Positions 1 to 7,083 of a stretch of DNA of 16,243 bases are shown one piece after another. The first letter of the stretch is position 1. Each line of letters begins with the position of its first letter. Source of the DNA: an uncultured Gammaproteobacteria bacterium (GTDB taxonomy: Bacteria; Pseudomonadota; Gammaproteobacteria; UBA9214). Made by a program: the position numbers and the translations under genes. The stretch covers positions 1-16,243 of the forward strand of contig CAJQOV010000051.1 in assembly GCA_905480065.1 (NCBI GenBank), given 5' to 3'. A model generated the notes under the pieces. It saw only the letters and a list, made by a program, of their open reading frames with translations, ran no database searches and had not been told where the DNA came from.

Positions 1-987
1 AGACCTCGGCCGGTGCCTACCAGCCCGACTTCCGCGGGGGCGAGAGCGACGTGTTCGTGGCGCGCCTGAGCGCCAATAGCGCCCGCCTCGTCTTCGGCAC
101 GTATCTCGGCGGCTCGGGGAACGACGGCCCGGCCGGCGCCCACGGGCTCGCCCTCGACGGGGACGGTAACGCGTACATCTCGGGCTTCACGAGGTCGGCT
201 GACTTCCCCACGACGCCGGGCGCGATGCGGACGAAGCTGTCGCATGCCACGCAGGTAGACGGCTTCGTCGCGAAGCTCGCCCCCGACGGAACGCGCCTGT
301 TGCGCGCGACGTTCACCGACGCGAATGGGGAGGGCGTCGCGGTCGATGCCCGGCAGAACGTCTACTACACCGGGGGGACGTCGCTCCCGGGCCAGCCAGG
401 TGCGGCCGTTCCGGCCGCGAGGATGTTGCCGGCGGAGTCGATGGCGATGGCACGGAGGCTGTCGTTCGCGTTGCTCGCGTCCCCGCCCAGGTAGGTCGCG
501 TAGAGGTACCGGTCGAAGTCGGCGGAGAGCTCCACCACGAATCCGTCGCTCGCGCCGATCAGGTTGCTCTGTACGGCGTTCGGCGTGACCGGCAGGTCCG
601 GTACCGAGGTGCCCCCGGCGTAGAAGACGTTCTGCCGGGCATCGACCGCGACGCCCTCGCCATTCGCGTCGGTGAACGTCGCGCGCAGCAGGCGCGTTCC
701 GTCGGCGGAGAGCTTTGCGACGAAGCCGTCCACCTGTGTGGCATGTGACAGCTTCGTCCGCATCGCGCCCGGCGTCGTGGGGAAGTCGGCCGAACTCGTG
801 AAGCCCGAGATGTACGCGTTGCCGTCCCCGTCGAGGGCGAGCCCGTGGGCACCGGCCGGGCCGTCATTCCGCGAGCCACCGAGATAGGTGCCGAAGACGA
901 GGCGGGCACCGTCGGCGCTCAGGCGCGCCACGAACACATCGCTCTCGCCCCCGCGGAAGTCGGGCTGGTAGGCGCCGGGCGAGGTCT
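1..987. repeat. Long inverted duplication, arms 1-397 and 591-987
   Basis: The left arm matches the reverse complement of the right arm along its full 397 bases with no insertion or deletion. I counted about 25 substitutions. The 193-base spacer, 398-590, is the 3' tail of the minus-strand gene. A perfect hairpin, GCGGCCG TTC CGGCCGC at 402-418, sits just beside the junction, and the bases at 390-397 (GGCCAGCC) could be native to either arm. This fits a fold-back or template-switch event, or an assembly join between two close homologues. Confidence 0.8.
3..494 (+). pseudogene. Partial SBBP-repeat protein, inverted copy cut at a junction
   Basis: The reading frame is open at the left edge of the window. 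To about position 397 it encodes SBBP (beta-propeller) repeats almost identical to part of the minus-strand gene at 365-1873. Typical motifs are TYLGGSGNDG, DGDGNAYISGFT and GFVAKLAPDGT. After about 397 the frame continues by chance through the antisense of the neighbouring gene until a stop at 494, so the C-terminal 30-odd residues are not native. Positions 1-397 align without gaps to the reverse complement of 591-987. My hand count is about 25 substitutions over roughly 370 aligned bases, many of them at third codon positions. It is therefore a diverged homologue and not an exact echo. It may be a paralogue or allele joined head-on by inversion, or an assembly or amplification fold-back. The original 5' end lies outside the window. 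Confidence 0.6.
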
Positions 988-1873
988 CGACGTCCGTCGA
1001 TGCGGTTCCGAACGTGATCGTGGGAACCCCTGCTGCATCCACGCGCACCGACGGGGGCGAGACGAGGTGCGCGTCGCGACCGGAGCCGCCAAGGTAGCTT
1101 GCCCACAGCACGCGCGAGCCGTCGGCTGCAATCTTCGCCAGCACGGCGTCGAAGCCGCCCGGCGGGCTCGACCGGTATGCGTCCGCGAACCACGCGAGCC
1201 AGCCCGGTGGCTTCGCGCTCCCTGACTCGGTCGTGGCGCCGACGTAGACGTTGCCGCTCGCGTCGACGTCCATGTCGCGGATGATGTACGGGTCGGAGCT
1301 GCCGAAGTACGTTGCCCAGAGCAGCGTCCTACCGTCCGCCGAGAGCTTCGCGACGAAGCCGTCCTGCGGCCCGTAGAAGGCGGCCTCGGTCCCGCCCATG
1401 AACTGCGTCTGTGCGGCGCCGCGCGTGACGGGAAATCCCCGGCCGGCGCGGCCCGCGACAACCACCTGCCCGTCACCGTCGACCTCGATCGCGTACGCGC
1501 GGTCGTAGTTCGGCCCGCCGAGCAACGTCGCCCAGAGCAGCGTGCCGCCCGGCGAGTACTTGGCGACGAAGACGTCCATCCGGATGACGGCGCTCGACTC
1601 GGGCGTGCCTGGGTTATGCACCTGCTGGAACGCGCCGGCCGTGGCGGGGAAGTCGGGGGACTCTGTGCCGCCGGTCACATACACGTTGCCGGCGGCGTCG
1701 ACGGCGATGTCACGCGCCTGCTCGTAGCGCGAGCCACCCAGGTAGGTGACGAAGCCGGTGCTGGTCCTGCCGCCCGCATCACCGCGTCCGTCACCGGACG
1801 AACCGCCGCCGCCGCAGCCCGCGACGAGAGCCGTCGCGATCAGCGCACACACCGTGGCCCTTGTTATCGACAT
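365..1873 (-). CDS. SBBP-repeat beta-propeller lipoprotein, 3' end disrupted
   Basis: A 502-residue reading frame starts at an ATG preceded by GGGAGG. The N-terminus has a short hydrophobic signal ending LVAGC (Cys20), followed by a Gly/Ser-rich linker, as in an exported lipoprotein. The rest is about seven SBBP repeats. Each has a TYLGGS-like strand, a VDAAGNVYVTGGT-like strand, a DFPxTxGAxQ loop and a GFVAKLSADG-like strand, which together suggest a beta-propeller on the cell surface or in the periplasm. The function is unknown; families of this kind are usually structural or ligand-binding. The final residues (GWPGSDVPPV) are encoded by the antisense of the inverted copy, so the native C-terminus has been lost at about 390-397 and the last blade is incomplete. 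G+C content is much higher than in the DNA from 2000 to 4180. Confidence 0.75.
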   Translation of the reverse strand: MSITRATVCALIATALVAGCGGGGSSGDGRGDAGGRTSTGFVTYLGGSRYEQARDIAVDAAGNVYVTGGTESPDFPATAGAFQQVHNPGTPESSAVIRMDVFVAKYSPGGTLLWATLLGGPNYDRAYAIEVDGDGQVVVAGRAGRGFPVTRGAAQTQFMGGTEAAFYGPQDGFVAKLSADGRTLLWATYFGSSDPYIIRDMDVDASGNVYVGATTESGSAKPPGWLAWFADAYRSSPPGGFDAVLAKIAADGSRVLWASYLGGSGRDAHLVSPPSVRVDAAGVPTITFGTASTDVETSPGAYQPDFRGGESDVFVARLSADGARLVFGTYLGGSRNDGPAGAHGLALDGDGNAYISGFTSSADFPTTPGAMRTKLSHATQVDGFVAKLSADGTRLLRATFTDANGEGVAVDARQNVFYAGGTSVPDLPVTPNAVQSNLIGASDGFVVELSADFDRYLYATYLGGDASNANDSLRAIAIDSAGNILAAGTAAPGWPGSDVPPV

Positions 1874-2388
1874 GTCGCCTCCCGATTGTCCTCAGGCGTC
1901 CAGCACGAACGGGCGTGCTCTATGCGGTCGTTGCCCGCGACGAATTACGTCGACTCCGGGACAGCCTACCACTCGACGCGCGTCCCGGGTCGTGAACAGG
2001 CTGCGGGACGTGTGGTCAGATTACAGGAAGTATAAACCACCTATTCCCAGAAAATTCACCTGTTGTGGATCGATACAAGTTCGACACTGTCCCTGCAACA
2101 ACAAGCAATAATCGGAAATTACGCGCTATTGTTCCGCTCCGACCCAAAACACCGCATCATCACGACCATTAACAGACCTGTGCTGACTACCAGGCCAAAC
2201 AACAATCTGACGCCGGACACAGCAACCTTCCTGTTGGTTTGCACAAAATATTGATCCAGCTGGAACAGCTATTTGCGTGTCAGTTTGATCCATATAAAGT
2301 CGATCTAACAGATACATTCCCATAGATTACCTGGCCGTGCAGGTGGTTCATTTTTCAGTGCATATTCCGGGTCAACATTCGCCGCAAA
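1874..2388. other. A+T-rich spacer, no supported gene
   Basis: This spacer separates the SBBP lipoprotein gene from the transposase remnant. Composition drops sharply at about 2005-2030, from strongly G+C-rich to A+T-rich. Short open frames on either strand (65 residues or fewer) have no ribosome binding site or recognisable motif. The right end, about 2343-2388, resembles an insertion-sequence end (separate entry). The first 150 bases upstream of the lipoprotein start presumably hold its promoter, but I see no convincing hexamers. Confidence 0.5.
2343..2388. mobile_element. Possible IS21-like terminal fragment
   Basis: Directly beside the point where the IS3-type orfA loses homology (after KRMYA), the sequence contains GGTTCATTTTTCAGTG and, further on, GGGTCAACATT. 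These GGTCA/TTTTT-type terminal repeats recall the ends of IS21-family elements. This suggests that a second element inserted into the orfA and was itself largely lost. The resemblance is from memory and is weak. Confidence 0.25.
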
Positions 2389-2606
2389 TTACCACGCATA
2401 CATCCGCTTGAGCTTCGCATTCTCCGCTTTCAGCTCGCGAACCCGTTTTAAATCAGACGCCTCCATACCATCGTACTTCGATTTCCACTGGTAGTACGTC
2501 GCATCCGATATGCGATACTTGCGGCACAGCTCGCCTGTCTTCATGCCAGCATCGGCTTCCTTAAATGCGCGACAATCCGGGACTCGGTGAATCGTGACTT
2601 TCTCAT
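2389..2606 (-). pseudogene. IS3-family transposase OrfA remnant, frameshifted and truncated
   Basis: Reading from an ATG at 2604-2606 with a GGAGG site upstream, the first 15 codons give MRKSRFTESRIVAHL, a typical OrfA opening. A one-base deletion in the TTTAAGG stretch (about 2569-2575) then shifts the frame. The downstream frame continues the family with KEADAGMKTGELCRKYRI, SDATYYQWKSKYDGMEASDL and AKLKRMYAW before a stop. These are the helix-turn-helix and leucine-zipper start of IS3-family (IS407/IS2-like) OrfA. The normal continuation after KRMYA is missing, and there is no OrfB integrase downstream. The element is dead in at least two ways and could not move without a helper. Confidence 0.75.
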
Positions 2607-2679
2607 TTGAACCTCCTGGTAGTAAGATGCCGCAAAGCTCCACGAATTACCTGTTTCCGTTTTAGAGAAGCCTACGCCT

Positions 2680-4176
2680 GTGCGGTTGTTATTGGGTAAC
2701 AAGATACTGTTGCTAAAAATGATGAGATACCTATTTTTTATATTGTTATTTCTGCAAAGCCAGCCTTTATTTGCTGCATTGAAAATGCAATTCAAGTATC
2801 CGGATGGTTCAACCAACTGGCAGCATGTCGCCAACTGGTCCGGCGCTATACTGATCCTGTTATTGTCGATAGCAGTCATAACTCTATTCTTCACGCGGCG
2901 AAAAGTCCGCAAATCCAATCAGGAACTAAAGGAGATCCGTAGTGGACTTGAGTTGCGTGTGCAGGAACGCACAGCCACGCTGGATGAGTCAAATCGACTA
3001 CTAAAAGAAACCAATAAACTGCTGGAAAATGAGATAACAAAGCACGTGAGTACTGCATCCAGACTGCGTGCTTCAGAGTCTTATATAAAGAATATCCTGA
3101 GATCCATGCCGCTGATGTTGGTTGGCTTAAACAAGAATGGGAAGATCACCCAATGGAACAAGCGGGCTGAAGATATTACCGGTATAAAAGCAGAAGATGT
3201 TCTGGATAAAAATCTGTGGGATGCATATCCGATAATTACTGTGTCGCCTGGCCAGGTTAGCGAGGCCATGGAAAAGAAAGAAACGATCACAATCAAACAC
3301 AGTCAGCGCGGTCAATACTATTTTGATATCACCATCTATCCACTTCAGGACCAGGTTGAAACCGGTGTAGTAATCCTGATTGATGACGTGACCAAGAAAA
3401 TACTCGCCGAAAATATGCTGATTCAAAATGACAAAATTTCATCTATGGGTGAACTGGCATCGTCAATGGCCCATGATATCAATAGGCCGCTCCAATCAAT
3501 TTTATTCGACTTAAGGGCCTTTCAGAATTTACTTACTGATAGCAGCCAATATATGAATGAAATCACGAGCAGTGCCATGCCTGAAAAACTCGGTAATTTG
3601 TTATCACACGCCTACAGGAAAGGCGAACAAATGGCATCGATTGTGCATAATTTGCAGGAATTCGCCCGCGGCCGCAGTGACAGAAAACAACTTTCCAATA
3701 TCGTCGACGTTATGGAACATACCATTGAACTGGCCAGTGATGTGTTATCGGCCCCGTCGAGACTCAGGTTCATGGACATACAGATCGAAAGAAACTATGA
3801 AAAAGATTTGCCAATGGTGCCCTGTTATGTGACTGAGTTGCAGCAGGCTTTCCTCAGTTTGTTTCGTCATGCCCATGATGCTCTGGACCGCGTGGATGAC
3901 CCCGGTCATAAGCCAATCATCAAGATTCAAATGAATGTAAGTTATGACAGTTTCTGGATAAGAATCCAGCATAATGGCGTTGGTTTAACTAATGAAGAGC
4001 TTTTGTATTTGTTCGAACCGTTCGTCAAAAAAGATTCATTTGAAGTTGGTTACAATGCAGGCAAGCGTCTGTCATTTGCGTACTTTATTATTACCGAGCA
4101 GCATCAGGGACAAATGGCGGTGACCTCCGATATCAACGTGGGCACCACGTTTCATATACAAATGCTACTAAAGTAG
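2680..4176 (+). CDS. Membrane PAS sensor histidine kinase with degenerate ATP-binding motifs
   Basis: The GTG frame gives 498 residues, but the ATGs at 2719 or 2722 are equally likely starts because the hydrophobic signal MMRYLFFILLFLQSQPLFAA begins there. Order of parts: signal or first membrane segment; only about 20 exported residues; transmembrane segment 54-71; coiled coil about 75-125; PAS domain about 130-240 (MPLMLVGLNKNGKITQWN); dimerisation helix with the phosphoacceptor-type motif MAHDINRPL (His265); and an HATPase-like region 380-498. Several ATP-site residues look wrong. The N-box reads FRHAHDAL, with His397 where Asn is expected. G1 reads QHNGVG, with His431 for Asp. G2 reads NAGKRLS in place of GTGLGLS. 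The protein may therefore be a pseudokinase or act only through a partner. No response regulator is adjacent, and the gene is A+T-rich relative to the operon that follows. Confidence 0.8.
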   Translation: MRLLLGNKILLLKMMRYLFFILLFLQSQPLFAALKMQFKYPDGSTNWQHVANWSGAILILLLSIAVITLFFTRRKVRKSNQELKEIRSGLELRVQERTATLDESNRLLKETNKLLENEITKHVSTASRLRASESYIKNILRSMPLMLVGLNKNGKITQWNKRAEDITGIKAEDVLDKNLWDAYPIITVSPGQVSEAMEKKETITIKHSQRGQYYFDITIYPLQDQVETGVVILIDDVTKKILAENMLIQNDKISSMGELASSMAHDINRPLQSILFDLRAFQNLLTDSSQYMNEITSSAMPEKLGNLLSHAYRKGEQMASIVHNLQEFARGRSDRKQLSNIVDVMEHTIELASDVLSAPSRLRFMDIQIERNYEKDLPMVPCYVTELQQAFLSLFRHAHDALDRVDDPGHKPIIKIQMNVSYDSFWIRIQHNGVGLTNEELLYLFEPFVKKDSFEVGYNAGKRLSFAYFIITEQHQGQMAVTSDINVGTTFHIQMLLK

Positions 4177-4311
4177 GCTGATCGGAAGAGCGGATTCAAG
4201 GCGGCAGAGCCACTACTGCAAGACGTATTGGCGCAGGGGTATGGAACTGTTCGGTTCACGATGTACCAGAATGGGCCTAGCCAGTACATCCAGCGGATTG
4301 CCAAAGTGTTT

Positions 4312-4340
4312 CGCGATTTTTGCTACAGCAAAAATGCGCG
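4312..4340. promoter_or_regulatory. Palindrome upstream of the gnd/zwf promoter
   Basis: ATTTTTGCT (4316-4324) and AGCAAAAAT (4327-4335) form a perfect 9-bp dyad around AC. CGCG flanks both sides, offset by one base on the right. The centre lies about 70 bases upstream of the predicted transcription start, a position suited to an activator or a distal operator. It lacks a terminal T run, so a terminator is less likely. The regulator is unknown. Confidence 0.45.
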
Positions 4341-4360
4341 CCCCTTTCACCAACCGCTGA

Positions 4361-4388
4361 TTCACAGGGCATGGGTAATACGTATACT
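4361..4388 (+). promoter_or_regulatory. Sigma70-type promoter of the gnd-zwf-pgl operon
   Basis: A -35 box TTCACA (4361-4366) and a -10 box TATACT (4383-4388) each match the consensus at five of six positions and are separated by 16 bases. The predicted start near 4395 leaves a leader of about 29 bases to the gnd-type ATG at 4424, which has a GGAG site. The promoter lies on the correct strand for the operon. Confidence 0.5.
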
Positions 4389-4423
4389 GTCCCCGGGTTT
4401 CTGGTTTCCAACTGGAGAAAAAC

Positions 4424-4596
4424 ATGAAGCTTGCTATGGCGGATCTTGGCAAGATGGGCCTCAACATGGTGCGCCGACGGGTCAGGGACGGGCACGAGGT
4501 CGTCGTCGCCTGTGACCTGGACAGCGCTGCCAGACAAGCCTGGCGCGCGAGTTCGACGCTCACCGCATCAAGCCCGCCGGAGAGCCGGAATCATGA
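4424..4596 (+). pseudogene. gnd: 6-phosphogluconate dehydrogenase remnant, internally deleted
   Basis: An ATG with a GGAG ribosome site opens MKLAMADLGKMGLNMVRRRV and continues DGHEVVVACDLDSAA, the N-terminal Rossmann start of bacterial 6-phosphogluconate dehydrogenase. After about 36 codons the homology stops. In another frame the last 18 codons read LAREFDAHRIKPAGEPES followed by TGA at 4594-4596, resembling the C-terminal end of the same family (AxxFGGHxxK-like). The gene thus appears to be a fusion of its two ends with some 250-290 codons removed and the frame lost at about 4540. In the N-terminal frame the peptide runs 58 residues to a TAG at 4598-4600. The end of the old gene still overlaps the zwf start as ATGA, the usual sign of translational coupling. 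No dehydrogenase activity is possible from this copy. Confidence 0.7.
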
Positions 4597-6083
4597 CTAG
4601 CGCTGCACCCGGTCCCGGCAACATCACCGAACCCACCAACATCGTCATCTTCGGCGCCACCGGTGACCTGACCAAGCGCAAGCTGATACCGGCGCTGATC
4701 AAGATGATCGACGCAGGACTGTTGCACCCGGATAGTCGCATCATCGGCGTGGTCAACAAACGCAGCGAGGAGCAATGGCTGGAGATGGTATTCGCGGGCC
4801 TGAAGGAATTCTCGCCCGAGGTGGCGATGGACGCGGCGCGCTGGCAGCGCTTCTCCGCCATGCTGAAGATGGTGCCCGGCGACCTGAACGACGACGCAAC
4901 CTACACCGGTCTGGCCGCGGCAGTGGAAACGCTCGATGGCCGCAAGAACGCCCTGTTCTACTGCGCCATCCCGCCGGAGTGGTACGGCCGCACCGCCATT
5001 GGCCTGCATAGCGCCGGGCTGGTCGATCAGGCTGAAGGATTCCGCCGCATCGTCATCGAGAAACCCTTCGGCATGGACCTGGCCTCCGCCACGGCGCTCA
5101 ACCAGGAGTTGCAGCAGTTCTTCGACGAGTCGCAGATCTACCGCATCGATCATTACCTGGGCAAGGAGAGCGTACAGAACCTGCTGGTCTACCGTTTCTC
5201 CAACAGCATCCTGGAGCCGTTGTGGAACCGCAATTACATCGACCACATCCAGATATCGGCCGCAGAGACACTGGGCGTGGAATACCGCGCCAAGTATTAC
5301 GAGCAGTCAGGCGCCCTGCGTGACATGATCCAGAGTCACCTGATGCAGGTCATGACGCTGGTAGCGATGGAGCCGCCGGTGGAGTTCACCGATGCCGCGG
5401 TGCGCGATGAAAAGATGAAGGTGTTGCGCGCGGTACGGCGTTTCCGAGCCGAAGACGCGGCCTGCCATGCCAGGGCCGCACAGTATGCCTCCGGCGTGAT
5501 CGATGGTCACAAGGTCCCGGCCTACGTGGCGGAACCGGACGTGTCGCCCGACTCGGCCACCGAGACCTTCGCCGCCGTGCGTTTCTACATCGACAACTGG
5601 CGCTGGCAGGGCGTGCCGTTCGTGCTCTGGACCGGCAAGCGTTTGCAAAAGCGGGTGTCCGAGATCGTGATCCGTTTCCGCAAGATTCCCTTCAACCTGT
5701 TCGACACCCATGCCAGTCCGCCAGTACCGAATGCCCTGGTATTCCGCCTGCACCCGGACGAAGGCATCTTCCTGCGCATGAACGCCAAGATGCCCGGGCT
5801 GACCACCGACACCCAGCGCATGGTGATGCGTGCGCCTTATGCCAATGATGGCATGGATGTGGCCGAGGCCTACGAGACCCTGCTGCACGACGTGCTGCTT
5901 GGCGATGCCACGCTGTTTTCCCGTGCCGACGAGGTTGAGGAATCCTGGAAAATCGTCGCACCGCTGCAGGAGGCATGGAAGGACCGCGTCTCCATCGACC
6001 GCTACCACGCCGGCAGCTGGGATGTGCCGGAGATGGACGACCTGCTGGAAGACTGTGTCGGTGGCTGGCACAAACCCCGCTGA
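4593..6083 (+). CDS. zwf: Glucose-6-phosphate 1-dehydrogenase
   Basis: Zwf oxidises glucose 6-phosphate to 6-phosphoglucono-lactone with NAD(P)+, the first step of the oxidative pentose-phosphate and Entner-Doudoroff routes, in the cytosol. I choose the ATG at 4593 (496 residues) because GGAGAG lies just upstream and it overlaps the old gnd stop as ATGA. An in-frame extension further upstream is only antisense-like coding of the gnd remnant. Visible motifs are the nucleotide-binding GATGDL (21-26), EKPFG (156-160) and the active-site signature RIDHYLGKE (184-192, His187). QSHLMQ (247-252) carries the second conserved histidine. Length is normal for the family, there are no interruptions, and codon use resembles that of pgl. 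The gene overlaps pgl by 23 bases, so the two are surely cotranscribed. Confidence 0.95.
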   Translation: MTSAAPGPGNITEPTNIVIFGATGDLTKRKLIPALIKMIDAGLLHPDSRIIGVVNKRSEEQWLEMVFAGLKEFSPEVAMDAARWQRFSAMLKMVPGDLNDDATYTGLAAAVETLDGRKNALFYCAIPPEWYGRTAIGLHSAGLVDQAEGFRRIVIEKPFGMDLASATALNQELQQFFDESQIYRIDHYLGKESVQNLLVYRFSNSILEPLWNRNYIDHIQISAAETLGVEYRAKYYEQSGALRDMIQSHLMQVMTLVAMEPPVEFTDAAVRDEKMKVLRAVRRFRAEDAACHARAAQYASGVIDGHKVPAYVAEPDVSPDSATETFAAVRFYIDNWRWQGVPFVLWTGKRLQKRVSEIVIRFRKIPFNLFDTHASPPVPNALVFRLHPDEGIFLRMNAKMPGLTTDTQRMVMRAPYANDGMDVAEAYETLLHDVLLGDATLFSRADEVEESWKIVAPLQEAWKDRVSIDRYHAGSWDVPEMDDLLEDCVGGWHKPR

Positions 6084-6756
6084 AACCCGCGTGCATACCT
6101 GGCACATCCACCGCGACCCGGCGGAAGCCGCCATAGCCTGCGCCGAATACCTGGCCGGGCGCATCATGGCCGTCCTCGATGCCCGTGCGCTGTGCCACGT
6201 GGCCCTGCCCGGCGGCAGCACCCCGGCGGCCTGCCTGTCGCACCTAGCACAACAACCGCTGCCGTGGAGCCGGGTGCACTGGTACCTGGGCGATGAACGC
6301 TGCCTGCCGCCCGGCGATACAGACCGCAACGACCGCATGATCGAACAGCAGCTGTGGCGCGCCATCAACGCACCCGCTACCAACATGCACCCGATAGCCG
6401 CGGAACTGGGTGCGGAATCCGCAGCTGGTTTTTATGCCAGGCTGATCGATGCGCTAGACAGGCTGGACATCGTGCTGCTCGGCATGGGCGAGGACGGCCA
6501 CACCGCCAGCCTGTTCCCGGACAACCCGGCACTGGATGACACGCGCTCCGTGGTGCCCGTACACCATGCGCCCAAACCACCACCCGAGCGCGTATCACTC
6601 GGCATCACCACCTTGAGAGCCGCCGCCGGGCGCGTAGTACTGGCGACAGGCCCCGGCAAGCGCGACGCCATCGAACAGGTCAAGGCAGGCGCACCACTGC
6701 CCGTCAACCGTATCGGCCCATTGCACTGGTTCATCGACCGGGCGGCCGTGGATTGA
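6061..6756 (+). CDS. pgl: 6-phosphogluconolactonase
   Basis: Pgl hydrolyses 6-phosphoglucono-lactone made by Zwf to 6-phosphogluconate in the cytosol. The GTG at 6061 is the best start: GGAAGA at 6047-6052 gives normal spacing, and the 231-residue product matches the family length. The open frame upstream of it is only the shadow of zwf. The first family-like residues follow from about position 11. Diagnostic motifs are LPGGSTP (49-55), GDERCLPPGDTDRN (77-90) and GMGEDGHTASLFP (141-153), which are characteristic of DevB-type lactonases of the glucosamine-6-phosphate isomerase superfamily. The start lies inside zwf, indicating translational coupling. The next enzyme, Gnd, exists here only as a remnant, so the product must be used by a dehydrogenase or a dehydratase encoded elsewhere. 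Confidence 0.93.
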   Translation: MAGTNPAETRVHTWHIHRDPAEAAIACAEYLAGRIMAVLDARALCHVALPGGSTPAACLSHLAQQPLPWSRVHWYLGDERCLPPGDTDRNDRMIEQQLWRAINAPATNMHPIAAELGAESAAGFYARLIDALDRLDIVLLGMGEDGHTASLFPDNPALDDTRSVVPVHHAPKPPPERVSLGITTLRAAAGRVVLATGPGKRDAIEQVKAGAPLPVNRIGPLHWFIDRAAVD

Positions 6757-6796
6757 TTTCCTTTTATCTGTCGTCGTCCCCGCGAAGGACGGGATA

Positions 6797-6885
6797 AACA
6801 AAAAGGGGTCGGTGTCATTTTTCTCTCGAAGAAAGTGTGCAATATGCTGTCCAGTGATGAAAAATGACACCGACCCCTTTTTGTT
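6797..6885. repeat. Perfect 26-bp inverted repeat, REP/MITE-like or bidirectional terminator
   Basis: The arms are 6797-6822 and 6860-6885. They are exact reverse complements and share the core GGGGTCGGTGTCATTTTT, separated by a 37-base spacer. They lie 40 bases after the pgl stop. Such ends resemble the palindromic repeats mobilised by REP-associated (Y1) transposases or a tiny MITE. The G+C-rich stem and flanking T runs could also terminate transcription of the operon. No transposase is present nearby. Confidence 0.7.
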
Positions 6886-7083
6886 GGCCTGTCGGGACTG
6901 ACTGGAGTGGCCAGGACGAGAGCATCATAAGCATGCCAACAGGAAAAACATGCACCCTATAAGAAAACGGCAAGGCACTATCGCGACAAGCAAGTCGGGG
7001 TTCCTGAAACATAGGCCTGGACATCAGGAGGCAGTACTATACAGGCTGCTCCTGTTTACATTTACCAATAAAAGTCAGCATTG
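6886..7083. other. Spacer between the inverted repeat and the next gene
   Basis: Together with 6757-6796 this makes a gap of more than 300 bases without a gene around the 26-bp inverted repeat. I see no coding frame with a ribosome site, no clear promoter hexamers and no RNA gene. The last 60 bases, upstream of the ATG at 7084, become A+T-rich and may hold that gene's promoter. Confidence 0.4.

Noticed and set aside
559..1476. Several Arg/Ser-rich frames overlapping the SBBP gene
   Set aside because: Alternative-frame translations of a G+C-rich repeat gene; the in-frame SBBP repeats account for the sequence.
2063..2323. Short frames of 63 (plus) and 65 (minus) codons in the A+T-rich spacer
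   Set aside because: No ribosome sites, no motifs, and they overlap each other.
4228..4515. 95-codon plus-strand frame across the gnd promoter
   Set aside because: It crosses a good promoter and the gnd start in another frame, and has no recognisable homology.
4560..5246. Minus-strand frame of 228 codons opposite zwf
   Set aside because: Same reason: it overlaps the conserved zwf nucleotide-binding region and has no ribosome site.
5307..6386. Long minus-strand open frame (359 codons) opposite zwf and pgl
   Set aside because: It is the antisense shadow of two well-identified genes in G+C-rich DNA; its translation is low-complexity, with no family motif.
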